Shown piece after piece: positions 44,100 through 53,482 of a stretch of DNA of 64,000 nucleotides. How positions within the stretch are numbered: position 1 is the first letter of the stretch; each line of letters starts with the position of its first letter. Location: the NCBI RefSeq assembly GCF_003217095.1, contig NZ_QJSR01000003.1:243375-307374 (forward strand), read 5' to 3'. The translations under genes and the position numbers were made by a program. The notes under the pieces are model-generated. The model was given only the letters and a program-made list of their open reading frames with translations. It was not told the DNA's origin and did no database searches. Origin of the DNA: Rhizobium sp. PP-CC-3A-592 (GTDB lineage: Bacteria; Pseudomonadota; Alphaproteobacteria; Rhizobiales; Rhizobiaceae).

Positions 44100-44744
44100 T
44101 CACGGATCGGTGAATGACACCTGTTGCGGGGTCGTGACGGCCGCCCGGTAGGCCATGACCACGGCGAAGAGCGCCTGCGTCATGCGCTCGCGAACACCTT
44201 CGTCGCCGAACGTCACGGCCTGAATGCCTTGAAAGAAGATGCCGTCGAGCATCACATAGGCCAGCTCCCGAAACGGCTCGGGGTCCCGCGTCGGATCGAT
44301 CAGCCGGAGAACGGTTCCGGTGATGCCCTTCAGGTCGTGCTCGATCTCCGTCACGACAGCCCGGTATTTCGGCTCGAACAGGGCCTGGTTGCGCAGGTCG
44401 TACCAGAAGCGGTGCATGGCGGTGGATGTCATGGCGCTCTCCACCAACGCCTCGATCGCCTCCTCGACCGAATGCCTGTCGACGATGATATCCGCAAGCC
44501 GGGCGATGAAGGTCTGCTTGAAACGCCGGACGGTAAAGACGATCAACTCGCTCTTGTCGCCGAAATAATAGTGGAGACGGCTAAGATTGATATCGGCCGC
44601 AGCCGCGATATCGCGCAGCGACGTGCGCGCATAGCTCTGCGTCGAAAGGCTCCGCAGGGCCTGATCGGCAAGCTCCGTCTTGCGCTGCAGCCCCTTCGCC
44701 GTCTTATGTCCGCTTTGCTGATTTTGCGCCTTTATGCGTGTCAT
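44100..44744 (-). CDS. TetR-family transcriptional regulator
   Basis: 214 residues from ATG 44744. The HTH reads LADQALRSLSTQSYARTSLR, DIAAAADINLSRLHYYFGDKSEL, the TetR recognition helix region. The C-terminal ligand domain includes MTSTAMHRFWYDLRNQAL and RELAYVMLDGIFFQGIQAV. It is divergent from the GMC oxidoreductase and aldehyde dehydrogenase genes, with a palindromic operator between, so it is likely their repressor. An in-frame TTG further upstream (44795) is possible but less likely. Confidence 0.9.
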   Translation of the reverse strand: MTRIKAQNQQSGHKTAKGLQRKTELADQALRSLSTQSYARTSLRDIAAAADINLSRLHYYFGDKSELIVFTVRRFKQTFIARLADIIVDRHSVEEAIEALVESAMTSTAMHRFWYDLRNQALFEPKYRAVVTEIEHDLKGITGTVLRLIDPTRDPEPFRELAYVMLDGIFFQGIQAVTFGDEGVRERMTQALFAVVMAYRAAVTTPQQVSFTDP

Positions 44745-44814
44745 GCGATCAGCTGTAATCCCAACGTTCCCCGCCGTCGAGGCAGTGCTTGACAAAAATG
44801 GGACGGTCGTCCAA

Positions 44815-44836
44815 CTTATTTATTCCGCTAAATAAG
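44815..44836. promoter_or_regulatory. TetR-type operator
   Basis: Perfect inverted repeat CTTATTTA - TTCCGC - TAAATAAG, 22 bp, in the 200-base divergent region. Eight-base arms with a 6-base spacer are typical of TetR-family sites. A -35-like TTGACA sits about 20 bases upstream on the plus strand (44789), so binding would block the GMC promoter. Confidence 0.75.
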
Positions 44837-44944
44837 CGGTCACGAATGGGAGGGCGTGATGGGAGGAAGCCGCAGGGGTGTGGCGCCTGCAGCAGGCTTG
44901 CGGGGTAAGGCTCATAGCCCGACCGATGCAGCCGGGGTGACGGC

Positions 44945-46549
44945 GTGAGCGAGGACGTCTTCGATATCATCATCATCGGCGCCGGGCCGGGAGGCTGCGC
45001 GACGGCGGCCCGCATTGCCGAGGCCCGACCCGACTGGCGTATCGCGCTGGTGGAAACGGGACCGGCAAAGGGAAACGCACTGGTCTCGACTCCGGCCGGT
45101 ATCGTCGGTCTCGTCGGCCGCCGCAATCGCCACAACTACGCCTATGAGACCGTTCCGCAGCGGGAGTTGAACGATCGCTGCGGCTTCCAGCCACGCGGCC
45201 GCGGCGTCGGGGGCAGCAGCCTCATCAATGCGATGATCTACATTCGCGGACAGGCTGCAGACTATGATGGCTGGGCGGCTGCCGGATGCACCGGCTGGGG
45301 CTGGGGCGATGTGCTGCCGCTGTTCCTGCGTGCTGAGGACAATCGTCGCGGATCGGACACGTTCCACGGAACGGGAGGACCATTGCATGTGGACGACCTC
45401 TGGACGGATGTCGCGCTGACCGGCGATTTCATCACCGCGGCGAGACAGGCCGGCTATCCGCTGAACAGCGACTTCAACGGACGGACGCAGGAAGGGTTCG
45501 GCACCTACCAGCTTTTTCAGAAGGCGGGTCGTCGCTTCGACGCCGGCTCCGCCTACATCCACACACGGCCGCACCCGAACCTTACGCTTCTTTCCGATAC
45601 GCAGGCGCTCCGCCTGTCCTTCGAGGAGAACAGGGCGACCGGCGTGGAGGTCCGCCATCACAGAAGGACGCGCACCCTCACAGCACGCCGAGAGGTGGTG
45701 CTGGCCGGTGGTGCCTTCGGCACCCCGCAACTCCTCATGCTCTCCGGCATCGGCCCGGCGGAGCATCTGCGCCAGCACGGCATCGGCATCGTTGCGGACC
45801 GGGAGCAGGTGGGTGCCAATCTGCAGGATCACCTCGACCATATCAGCAGCCGGCTCGTGCGCGGCGGCGGCGTCATCGGAACGACGCCCGTCGGCTCGAT
45901 CCCGCTCCTTCGCGGGGTCCTGCCCTATCTTCAGGGCAAGCGTGGAAGCCTCTCCAGCAACTTCGCCGAGGCCGGCGGCTTCGTGCGGTCCTCGCCATCC
46001 GTCGATCGGCCCGATCTCCAGTTTCACTTCACCATCGGCCTCGTCGAAAATCACGCGCGCCGCATCATCCTGAAGACCGGCATCTCCCTCCATGTCTGCG
46101 TCCTGCGCCCTACGAGCCGCGGCATCGTGCGGCTGGAGAATGCCGATCCGACGAGCGCCCCTCTCATCGATCCCCGCTATCTCTCGGATGCCTGCGACCT
46201 GCAGACGCTGGTCAAAGGGGTGCGCATCGCCGAGCACATCCTCCGGCAGCCCGCTCTGGAGCGGCACAAAGGCCGCCCCTTCCGTGCCCTCGACCCGCAG
46301 GACGATGCGGCCATCGAGGCAAGCATCCGGGCCCATGCCGACACGATCTACCATCCCGTCGGCACCTGCCGGATGGGCAGCGATGCTGCTTCCGTGGTCG
46401 ATCCGGAGCTGCGCGTGCGCGGGGTCACCGGTCTGCGCATCGCCGACGCCTCGATCATGCCGACGATCGTCAGTGGCAATACCCAGGCCCCAAGCGCCAT
46501 GATCGGCGAGCGCGCCGCAGACCTGATCCTGCGCACAGGGAAGAGGTAG
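44945..46549 (+). CDS. GMC oxidoreductase (choline dehydrogenase-like)
   Basis: 534 residues. FAD-binding start VFDIIIIGAGPGGCATAARI, the GMC signature 1 around GRGVGGSSLINAMIYIRGQA, signature 2 near LAGGAFGTPQLLMLSGIGPA, and the catalytic His pair in IYHPVGTCRMG and SGNTQAPSAMIGERAADLIL. These flavoproteins oxidise alcohols to aldehydes; choline, PEG or aromatic alcohols are typical substrates. It starts with GTG at 44945 and is followed nine bases later by the aldehyde dehydrogenase, forming an alcohol-to-acid pair. Confidence 0.93.
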   Translation: MSEDVFDIIIIGAGPGGCATAARIAEARPDWRIALVETGPAKGNALVSTPAGIVGLVGRRNRHNYAYETVPQRELNDRCGFQPRGRGVGGSSLINAMIYIRGQAADYDGWAAAGCTGWGWGDVLPLFLRAEDNRRGSDTFHGTGGPLHVDDLWTDVALTGDFITAARQAGYPLNSDFNGRTQEGFGTYQLFQKAGRRFDAGSAYIHTRPHPNLTLLSDTQALRLSFEENRATGVEVRHHRRTRTLTARREVVLAGGAFGTPQLLMLSGIGPAEHLRQHGIGIVADREQVGANLQDHLDHISSRLVRGGGVIGTTPVGSIPLLRGVLPYLQGKRGSLSSNFAEAGGFVRSSPSVDRPDLQFHFTIGLVENHARRIILKTGISLHVCVLRPTSRGIVRLENADPTSAPLIDPRYLSDACDLQTLVKGVRIAEHILRQPALERHKGRPFRALDPQDDAAIEASIRAHADTIYHPVGTCRMGSDAASVVDPELRVRGVTGLRIADASIMPTIVSGNTQAPSAMIGERAADLILRTGKR

Positions 46550-46557
46550 GAAACGAC

Positions 46558-48015
46558 ATGACCGATCTTCACGCCATTCTCTTGGCACAACGCCGGGCCT
46601 TCACGGTTGCCCTGCCCGAGCCGCCCGCCATCCGCATCGACCGTCTGAAGCGCGCTGCGGCCATGATCCGCGACAATGCGAAGGCCTTCTGCACAGCACT
46701 TTCGGAGGATTTCGGGCATCGGAGTATCGAGCAATCGATGCTGACCGATATCGCCGTTTCGATCGGGGCGCTCGATCACGCCGCCAGGCATCTGCGCGCC
46801 TGGTCGAAGCCGGAGCGCCGGCCGCTGCCGTTTCCGCTCACTCTGCTCGGTGCGCGGGCGCATGTCGAATATCAGCCGAAGGGTGTCGTCGGGATCATCG
46901 CGCCATGGAACTTCCCGATCAACCTCATCATGACGCCCATGGCCGGCATCTTCGCGGCCGGCAACCGTGCCATGGTCAAGACCAGCGAGTATACGCCGGC
47001 AACCAGTGCCGTCTTCGAGGCGGTCGCAGGCCAGTATTTCGCAGAAGACGAACTCCGCTTCGTCAGCGGCGGCCCGGAGGTCGGTCAGGCCTTTGCCGCC
47101 CTCCCCTTCGACCATCTGATCTTCACCGGAGCGACCGGCATCGCCCGCCACATCCTGCACGCCGCCGCGGACAATCTCGTACCCGTCACGCTGGAGTTGG
47201 GCGGCAAGTCGCCCGTGATCGTCGGGCGCGGTGCCGACATCGGGCGCGCGACCGGACGCGTGGCTTTGGGCAAGATGCTCAATGCGGGACAGGTCTGCCT
47301 CGCGCCCGATTACCTGTTCGTCCGAGACGCGGACGAGGAGGCTGTCGTTGCCGGGCTGAAGACCGCGGTTATCAGGATGTACCCGACCCTCCTCGACAAT
47401 CCGGATTACACCTCGGTCATCAGCGACCGGCATGTCGCGCGACTAACGGGTCTTGTGGACGATGCCCGTGCAAAAGGCGCATGCGTGGAGGTCATCAATC
47501 CCGCCAATGAGGATTTTTCCGCCGGAAACGGTCGCAAGATGCCGCTCCACCTCATCCGCGGCGCGACCGACGACATGCGCGTGATGCAGGAGGAGATCTT
47601 CGGGCCGATCTTGCCCATCCGCCGCTTCGAGGACATGACGGATGCGATCGCCCAGATCCGTCGCCGGGGCCACCCGCTGGCGCTCTACTACTTCGGCGCG
47701 GATGCGCAGGAGCAGCGGCACCTCATTGATCGGACCATCTCCGGAGGCGTCACCATCAACGACGTCCTCTTCCACGCCCTGCCGGACGACCTGCCCTTCG
47801 GCGGCATCGGGCCATCGGGAACAGGCGCCTATCACGGGCGGGACGGGTTCAGGACGTTCAGCCATGCCAGGGCGATCTATTCCCAACCAAAGCTTAACAT
47901 CGCCAAACTCGCCGGCATGATGCCGCCTTACGGCTTGTTCGCGCGACTGTCGGCCCGGCAGACGATCGGCCGCACGAGAAAGAGAAAAAGACAAGCGCCG
48001 GGCGAAGGCCGCTGA
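46558..48015 (+). CDS. Coniferyl-aldehyde-dehydrogenase-type aldehyde dehydrogenase
   Basis: 485 residues. Aldehyde dehydrogenase core: PKGVVGIIAPWNFPINLIMT, general base Glu in VTLELGGKSPVIV, nucleophile Cys in NAGQVCLAPDYLFV, and EEIFGPILPIRRF. The short N-terminus and the LRAWSKPERRPLPF segment are typical of the coniferyl aldehyde dehydrogenase subgroup. The C-terminal tail is strongly basic (RKRKRQ). It would oxidise the aldehyde made by the GMC enzyme; the aromatic or long-chain nature is inference from the family. Confidence 0.92.
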   Translation: MTDLHAILLAQRRAFTVALPEPPAIRIDRLKRAAAMIRDNAKAFCTALSEDFGHRSIEQSMLTDIAVSIGALDHAARHLRAWSKPERRPLPFPLTLLGARAHVEYQPKGVVGIIAPWNFPINLIMTPMAGIFAAGNRAMVKTSEYTPATSAVFEAVAGQYFAEDELRFVSGGPEVGQAFAALPFDHLIFTGATGIARHILHAAADNLVPVTLELGGKSPVIVGRGADIGRATGRVALGKMLNAGQVCLAPDYLFVRDADEEAVVAGLKTAVIRMYPTLLDNPDYTSVISDRHVARLTGLVDDARAKGACVEVINPANEDFSAGNGRKMPLHLIRGATDDMRVMQEEIFGPILPIRRFEDMTDAIAQIRRRGHPLALYYFGADAQEQRHLIDRTISGGVTINDVLFHALPDDLPFGGIGPSGTGAYHGRDGFRTFSHARAIYSQPKLNIAKLAGMMPPYGLFARLSARQTIGRTRKRKRQAPGEGR

Positions 48016-48125
48016 AGCGGCAGGTTCTTTTATCCCGGCTCCCGCATTACCGCTCGCGCAAGACGCAGGGATGCTTATAGTCGCACCGTTGATGCGAGGA
48101 GCATGACCCACGGGGAGGAGAGACC

Positions 48126-49565
48126 GTGTCGCAAACCATTGCCTTCCTGCCGCCGCGGGCCGACGTACTGTCGCAGCGGGCCAGGATTATCGCGGATCTT
48201 GCCGACCTTCTGCCGGAGGGTGGGCTGGTGCATGAGGCGCGCGAGCTGGTGCCGTTCGAAACGGACGCCTATGTCGCCTACCGGCAGCTGCCGCTGGCCG
48301 TTGCCCTGCCGCGAACGACGCAGGAGGTGTCCGCCGTCCTCGAATATTGCAATCGCCACGGCATTCCCGTCGTCCCGCGCGGGGCAGGAACCTCGCTCTG
48401 CGGCGGCGCCATTCCGCAGCCGGATGCTGTTGTGCTCGGCCTCTCGCGCATGTCCGCTATCCTGGACGTCGATCTCGAGAACCGGGTCGCGAGGGTGCAG
48501 GCCGGCGTAACGAACCTGTCGATCTCGGAGACCGTCGGGCCGGAAGGCTTCTTCTATGCGCCGGATCCGAGCTCCCAGCTTGCCTGCACCATCGGCGGCA
48601 ATATCGGCATGAACTCGGGCGGCGCGCACTGCCTCAAATATGGCGTGACCACGAACAATCTGCTCGGGGTGACCATGGTGCTGATGGACGGCACGGTCAT
48701 CACGCTCGGCGGCAGCCATCTCGATGCGGCGGGCTACGATCTTCTCGGCCTCGTCTGCGGTTCGGAAGGGCAGCTCGGCGTCGTGACGGAGGCGACGGTA
48801 AGAATCCTCGCAAAGGCCGAAGGTGCCCGGCCGGTCCTCTTCGGTTTCGCGACATCGCGCGAGGCGGGCGCCTGCGTTGCCGATGTCATCGGCGCCGGCA
48901 TCATCCCCGTCGCCATCGAGTTCATGGACAAACAAGCCATCGAGATCTGCGAGGCCTTCGCCAAGGCCGGCTATCCCTTGCATGTCGGCGCGCTGCTGAT
49001 CATCGAAGTCGAGGGGTCGGACGCCGAGATGGAGGCGATGCTGGCTGCCATCGTCGCGATCGCCCGCCGCCATGGCGTGATGACGGTGCGCGAGAGCCAG
49101 TCGGCGACCGAGGCCGCCCTGATCTGGAAAGGCCGCAAATCGGCCTTCGGCGCCACCGGGCGCATCGCCGATTATATCTGCATGGACGGCACCGTGCCAC
49201 TCGGCAAGCTCTCCTATGTACTCCAGCGGACGGAGGAGATCTGCACCGGCTTCGGTCTGCGAGTCGCCAACGTCTTCCATGCCGGCGACGGCAACATGCA
49301 TCCGCTGATCCTGTTCGACGCCAACGACCCGGCAGAAGCCGCCAAAGCCGAGCAGGCGGGCAACGAGATCCTGAAGGTGTGCGTGGACGTGGGCGGCTGC
49401 CTGACCGGCGAGCACGGCGTGGGCATCGAGAAGCGCGACCTGATGCGGTTCCAGTTCTCCGACACAGATCTCGCTCAGCAGATGGCCGTGCGCTATGCCT
49501 TCGACGCCGACTGGCTGTTGAACCCGTCCAAGGTCTTCCCGCTCGACGGACGGCCCGCCGCATGA
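48126..49565 (+). CDS. glcD: Glycolate oxidase FAD subunit GlcD
   Basis: 479 residues. FAD-binding domain: VVPRGAGTSLCGGAIPQPDA, SRMSAILDVDLENRVARVQ, SQLACTIGGNIGMNSGGAHC, KYGVTTNNLLGVTMVLMDG; the C-terminal cap ends with VFHAGDGNMHPLILFD and GCLTGEHGVGIEKRDLM. Glycolate oxidation in the GlcDEF complex delivers electrons to the membrane quinone pool. It starts the glcDEF cluster and overlaps glcE by four bases. Confidence 0.95.
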   Translation: MSQTIAFLPPRADVLSQRARIIADLADLLPEGGLVHEARELVPFETDAYVAYRQLPLAVALPRTTQEVSAVLEYCNRHGIPVVPRGAGTSLCGGAIPQPDAVVLGLSRMSAILDVDLENRVARVQAGVTNLSISETVGPEGFFYAPDPSSQLACTIGGNIGMNSGGAHCLKYGVTTNNLLGVTMVLMDGTVITLGGSHLDAAGYDLLGLVCGSEGQLGVVTEATVRILAKAEGARPVLFGFATSREAGACVADVIGAGIIPVAIEFMDKQAIEICEAFAKAGYPLHVGALLIIEVEGSDAEMEAMLAAIVAIARRHGVMTVRESQSATEAALIWKGRKSAFGATGRIADYICMDGTVPLGKLSYVLQRTEEICTGFGLRVANVFHAGDGNMHPLILFDANDPAEAAKAEQAGNEILKVCVDVGGCLTGEHGVGIEKRDLMRFQFSDTDLAQQMAVRYAFDADWLLNPSKVFPLDGRPAA

Positions 49566-50806
49566 ACGATGTCCATCATCCCCAGAATGAGGCAGAAGCC
49601 TGCGACCTGATCCGGCAGGCCGCGAGCAACGGAACGGCCCTCTCCCTCATCGGCGGCAATACCCGCGCGGGTCTCGGCAACCGGGTTTCAGCCGGTGTCG
49701 TGCTCTGTTCCACCGGGCTCGCCGGCATCGTGGAGTACGAGCCCGGCGAGATGGTGATGACGGCGCGTGCCGGCACGCCGATCTCCGAGATCGAGGCGTC
49801 CCTTTCCGCCAACAACCAGATGCTCGCCTTCGAGCCGGTGGATCACCGCGGCGTGATGGGGACGCAGGGTGAACCGACCATCGGCGGCGTGTTCCTGTCC
49901 AACGCATCGGGCCCGCGCCGCCTGTCTGCCGGCGCGGCGCGCGACAGCCTGCTGGGCATCCGCTTCATCAACGGGCGCGGCGAGGCGATCCGGGCCGGCG
50001 GTCGGGTGATGAAGAACGTGACGGGGCTCGATCTCGTCAAGCTGCTGGCAGGCTCGCACGGCACGCTGGGCTTCGTCACGGAGGTCACTTTCCGCGTGCT
50101 GCCGCAGCCGGAGAGCGAAGCAACCATCGTGCTCAGCGGCCTCGATGATGCCACGGCCACGAGAGCGATGGCGGCGGCCATGGCGCAACCGGCCGATGTT
50201 TCCGGCGCGGCGCATATCCCGCAGGCACTGGCGCAGACGCTCCCGGATGCTTTCGGGAAGACTGGAGCCCTGACGGCTCTGCGACTGGAGGGCCTCTCGG
50301 CTTCCGTTGCCGTGCGGGCCGCCTCGCTGGCGGTAAGGCTGTCGGCGTTTGCGCCCGTCGCGACGGTGGAGCCGGCTGCAAGCGCCCGGCTCTGGCGCTC
50401 GATCCGCGATGTCACGCCGTTGCAGGCGCTTCACGATCAGCCGCTCTGGCGGGTATCCGTCGCGCCGACCGCGGGTCATCGGCTGATCGCGGCGCTCCGG
50501 CAACAAGCCGATGTCGATGCGCTCTACGACTGGCAAGGCGGGCTCGTCTGGTTGCAGATAGGTGGCGAGCCGCAGGCCGATGTCCTGCGCCGGACCATTG
50601 CGGCCGTCGGCGGCGGCCATGCCACGCTGATACGCGCATCCGCCGATCAGCGGGCCGGCATCGCCGCCTTCGAGCCGCAACCGGCGCCGATCGCGGCGTT
50701 GTCGACGCGCATCAAGGCCAAGCTCGACCCGGCCGGGATCTTCTCTCCGGGCAGGATGGCACCCGACGCCGGGACGAATCTGTGGCTGGCGGGCAGGACG
50801 GGATAG
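49562..50806 (+). CDS. glcE: Glycolate oxidase FAD-binding subunit GlcE
   Basis: 414 residues. An FAD-linked oxidase domain of the same family as GlcD but shorter and divergent: ALSLIGGNTRAGLGNR, EYEPGEMVMTARAGTPISEI, GTQGEPTIGGVFLSNASGPR, GRVMKNVTGLDLVKLLAGSH and GIFSPGRMAP. GlcE lacks the full cap of GlcD and acts as the second flavin subunit. The ATG at 49562 overlaps the glcD stop. It is followed six bases later by glcF. Confidence 0.93.
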   Translation: MNDVHHPQNEAEACDLIRQAASNGTALSLIGGNTRAGLGNRVSAGVVLCSTGLAGIVEYEPGEMVMTARAGTPISEIEASLSANNQMLAFEPVDHRGVMGTQGEPTIGGVFLSNASGPRRLSAGAARDSLLGIRFINGRGEAIRAGGRVMKNVTGLDLVKLLAGSHGTLGFVTEVTFRVLPQPESEATIVLSGLDDATATRAMAAAMAQPADVSGAAHIPQALAQTLPDAFGKTGALTALRLEGLSASVAVRAASLAVRLSAFAPVATVEPAASARLWRSIRDVTPLQALHDQPLWRVSVAPTAGHRLIAALRQQADVDALYDWQGGLVWLQIGGEPQADVLRRTIAAVGGGHATLIRASADQRAGIAAFEPQPAPIAALSTRIKAKLDPAGIFSPGRMAPDAGTNLWLAGRTG

Positions 50807-50812
50807 CGACGG

Positions 50813-52105
50813 ATGCAGACCTCTTTCACACCGGAACAGCTGTCCGATCCGCATGTGGCGGAATCCGAGAAGATCCTGCGGCGCTGCGTCCATTGCGGCT
50901 TTTGCACCGCCACCTGTCCGACCTATGTCACGCTCGGCAACGAGCTCGACAGCCCGCGTGGGCGCATCTACCTCATCAAGGACATGCTCGAGAACGACCG
51001 CCCTGCCGACCGCGAAGTCGTGACGCATATCGATCGCTGTCTCTCCTGCCTTGCCTGCACGACGACCTGTCCGTCGGGCGTCGACTATATGCACCTGATC
51101 GACCATGCCCGTGTTCACATCGAGCAGACCTATAGGCGCCCGCTCGCAGACCGGATGATCCGCGGCCTGCTCGCCGCCATCCTGCCGTACCCCGCCCGGT
51201 TTCGCGCCGCACTGGCGCTCGCCCGGATCGCCCGTCCACTCGCCCCATTCCTGCGCCGTATAAAGCCGTTGGCCTCGCTCGCCGCCATGCTCGATCTCGC
51301 ACCGCGCCGGACGGCCAAGCGACCAGCGGAGACCGTTCCGGCTGCCCTTCCGCCCACGCGCGGCCGCGTCATCCTGCTGGAAGGCTGCGCCCAGCCGACG
51401 CTCGATCCCGGCATCAACGCGGCCACGGTGCGGCTGCTGACCCGACTCGGCGTCGCCGTCGCCACACCGAAGGGCGAAGGCTGCTGCGGTGCGCTGGTGC
51501 ATCACATGGGCCGCGAGCCGCAGGCGCTCGATTTCGCCCGCCGCAACATCGACGTCTGGATGCGCGAGGTGGATGCAGGCGGGCTTGACGCCATCCTCCT
51601 CACGGCATCGGGCTGCGGCACCACCATCAAGGACTATGGCCACATGCTGCGCCTCGATCCGCTCTACGCCGAAAAGGCCGCGACGATCTCGGCGCTGGCA
51701 AAGGACATCACGGAATACCTGTCCACGCTCGACCTCAAAGTCCTGCCGAAACGCGATCTCGTGGTCGCCTATCACTCCGCCTGCTCGCTCCAACATGGTC
51801 AGAAGATCACGGCCCTGCCGAAGCTTCTCCTGAAGACCGCGGGCTTCACCGTGCGCGATCCGGCGGAAGGTCATCTCTGCTGCGGCTCGGCCGGAACCTA
51901 CAACATCCTGCAACCCGAAATCTCCGCCACGCTCAAGCAACGCAAGGTGAAGGCCATCGAGGCGACGAAGCCGGACGTGATCGCGGCGGGAAACATCGGC
52001 TGCCTCACCCAGATCGGTTCGGGAACGGCCATCCCCATCGTCCATACCGTGGAACTGCTCGACTGGGCCTATGGCGGGCCGAAGCCCGTCAAACTGAACG
52101 GTTGA
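50813..52105 (+). CDS. glcF: Glycolate oxidase iron-sulfur subunit GlcF
   Basis: 430 residues. Two 4Fe-4S ferredoxin motifs, CVHCGFCTATCPTY and CLSCLACTTTCPSGVDY, near the N-terminus, and two CCG domains: GCCGALVHHMGREP and CCGSAGTYNILQPE. It carries electrons from the GlcD/E flavins to the membrane. The start at 50813 has a weak ribosome site and relies on coupling to glcE. Confidence 0.95.
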   Translation: MQTSFTPEQLSDPHVAESEKILRRCVHCGFCTATCPTYVTLGNELDSPRGRIYLIKDMLENDRPADREVVTHIDRCLSCLACTTTCPSGVDYMHLIDHARVHIEQTYRRPLADRMIRGLLAAILPYPARFRAALALARIARPLAPFLRRIKPLASLAAMLDLAPRRTAKRPAETVPAALPPTRGRVILLEGCAQPTLDPGINAATVRLLTRLGVAVATPKGEGCCGALVHHMGREPQALDFARRNIDVWMREVDAGGLDAILLTASGCGTTIKDYGHMLRLDPLYAEKAATISALAKDITEYLSTLDLKVLPKRDLVVAYHSACSLQHGQKITALPKLLLKTAGFTVRDPAEGHLCCGSAGTYNILQPEISATLKQRKVKAIEATKPDVIAAGNIGCLTQIGSGTAIPIVHTVELLDWAYGGPKPVKLNG

Positions 52106-52236
52106 TACCCCAGGCGTATCTTCCCAAGCTTCGGTTCTTTCCTGCGCCGGCGATGGCTCGGCCTTCCAGCCCGCATCATACTTGACGCGTTAGCCCTCCA
52201 GACTTAGGGGGTGGCTACCTCAAACAGGCGGAAACG

Positions 52237-53457
52237 ATGGCCGACGCAAAACCCGATGCGGCTGCAGGCGGCTCGATCCACTGGAAGCGAAACCTCGCGG
52301 TATCGCTCGCCGGCTCGTTCACCACCATCGTCGCCATGACGCTGCTTCTGCCCTTCCTGCCGCTCTACGTCGAGGAGCTCGGCGTCAGCGATCACGCGGC
52401 CATCGTGCAATGGTCGGGAATTGCCTATGGCGCCACTTTCTTTGCGGCGGCTCTGGTCGCGCCGCTCTGGGGTCGCCTTGGCGATATCTACGGGCGAAAG
52501 TTGATGCTGGTGCGCGCGAGCCTCGGCATGACGGTCGCCATCGCGCTGATGGGCGTTGCCGAAAACGTCTGGCAGCTCGTCGCCCTGCGGCTGTTCGTCG
52601 GGCTGGCCGGCGGCTATTCCTCGGGCTCCATGGTTCTGGTGGCCACGCAGACGCCGCGAGACCGTTCGGCCTGGGCGCTCGGCATGCTTTCCTCGGGCAT
52701 CATGGCCGGCAATCTCGTGGGGCCGCTGATCGGCGGCGTGCTGCCGCCGTTGATCGGTATTCGCAACACGTTTCTGGCAGCCGGCGGTCTCATCTTCCTG
52801 GCGTTTCTAGCCACGACATTCCTCATCAAGGAGGAAACCGTGCCCGGCCGCAGGCAGGCCGCGAAGGCCGGCGGCGGGTGGGCCGCGATACCGGACAAGG
52901 CACCGGTCATCGCCATGCTCGCCACCGGCATGCTGCTGATGCTCGCCAATATGTCGATCGAGCCGATCATTACGGTCTATGTCGCCCAGCTGGTCGATGG
53001 GCCCGACACGGTGACCCTGTGGGCCAGCTTCGTCATGTCCGCGGCCGCCCTCGGCAGTATCCTGTCGGCCTCGCGGCTGGGGCGCCTTGCCGATCGCATC
53101 GGCCACTGGCCGGTCATCGCCGGCGCGCTCGTCGCGGCGGGCATCCTGCTCGTACCGCAGGCCTTCGTCACCAGCGCCTGGCAGCTGATCCTGCTGCGCT
53201 TCCTCATGGGCGTCGCGCTGGGCGGCCTTCTCCCCTGCATCGCCGCCGTCATCCGGCATGGCGTGCCCGATCGCTCCGCCGGCACCGCACTCGGCCTCTC
53301 CGTCTCCGCGCAATATGTCGGTCAGGTCGCGGGCCCCCTGCTCGGCGGTTTCATCGGCGGCCATATCGGCATGCCCGTCGTCTTCATCGGCACGAGCATG
53401 CTGCTCCTTGCGGGCGCGGCTTTCGTCTGGACGGCAAAGCCGTCCATGGCCGACTAG
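52237..53457 (+). CDS. Major facilitator superfamily transporter, multidrug-efflux-like
   Basis: 406 residues, twelve membrane helices in two six-helix halves. Motif A between helices 2 and 3 reads LWGRLGDIYGRKLMLVRA and its degenerate repeat is LGRLADRIGHWPV. The N-terminus has a cytoplasmic tail with HWKRNL, then TTIVAMTLLLPFLPLYVEELG. Layout and motifs match DHA1-type drug exporters. GGCGGAAAC precedes the ATG at 52237. It converges with the GH3 gene, 25 bases apart. Confidence 0.9.
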   Translation: MADAKPDAAAGGSIHWKRNLAVSLAGSFTTIVAMTLLLPFLPLYVEELGVSDHAAIVQWSGIAYGATFFAAALVAPLWGRLGDIYGRKLMLVRASLGMTVAIALMGVAENVWQLVALRLFVGLAGGYSSGSMVLVATQTPRDRSAWALGMLSSGIMAGNLVGPLIGGVLPPLIGIRNTFLAAGGLIFLAFLATTFLIKEETVPGRRQAAKAGGGWAAIPDKAPVIAMLATGMLLMLANMSIEPIITVYVAQLVDGPDTVTLWASFVMSAAALGSILSASRLGRLADRIGHWPVIAGALVAAGILLVPQAFVTSAWQLILLRFLMGVALGGLLPCIAAVIRHGVPDRSAGTALGLSVSAQYVGQVAGPLLGGFIGGHIGMPVVFIGTSMLLLAGAAFVWTAKPSMAD

Positions 53458-53482
53458 GCACGTGTGACCATGCTGCCTGTTC

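Noticed and set aside
49688-52045. Open frame of 785 codons on the minus strand
   Set aside because: It is antisense to glcE and glcF, which carry clear catalytic motifs; the reverse product is low-complexity basic/acidic.
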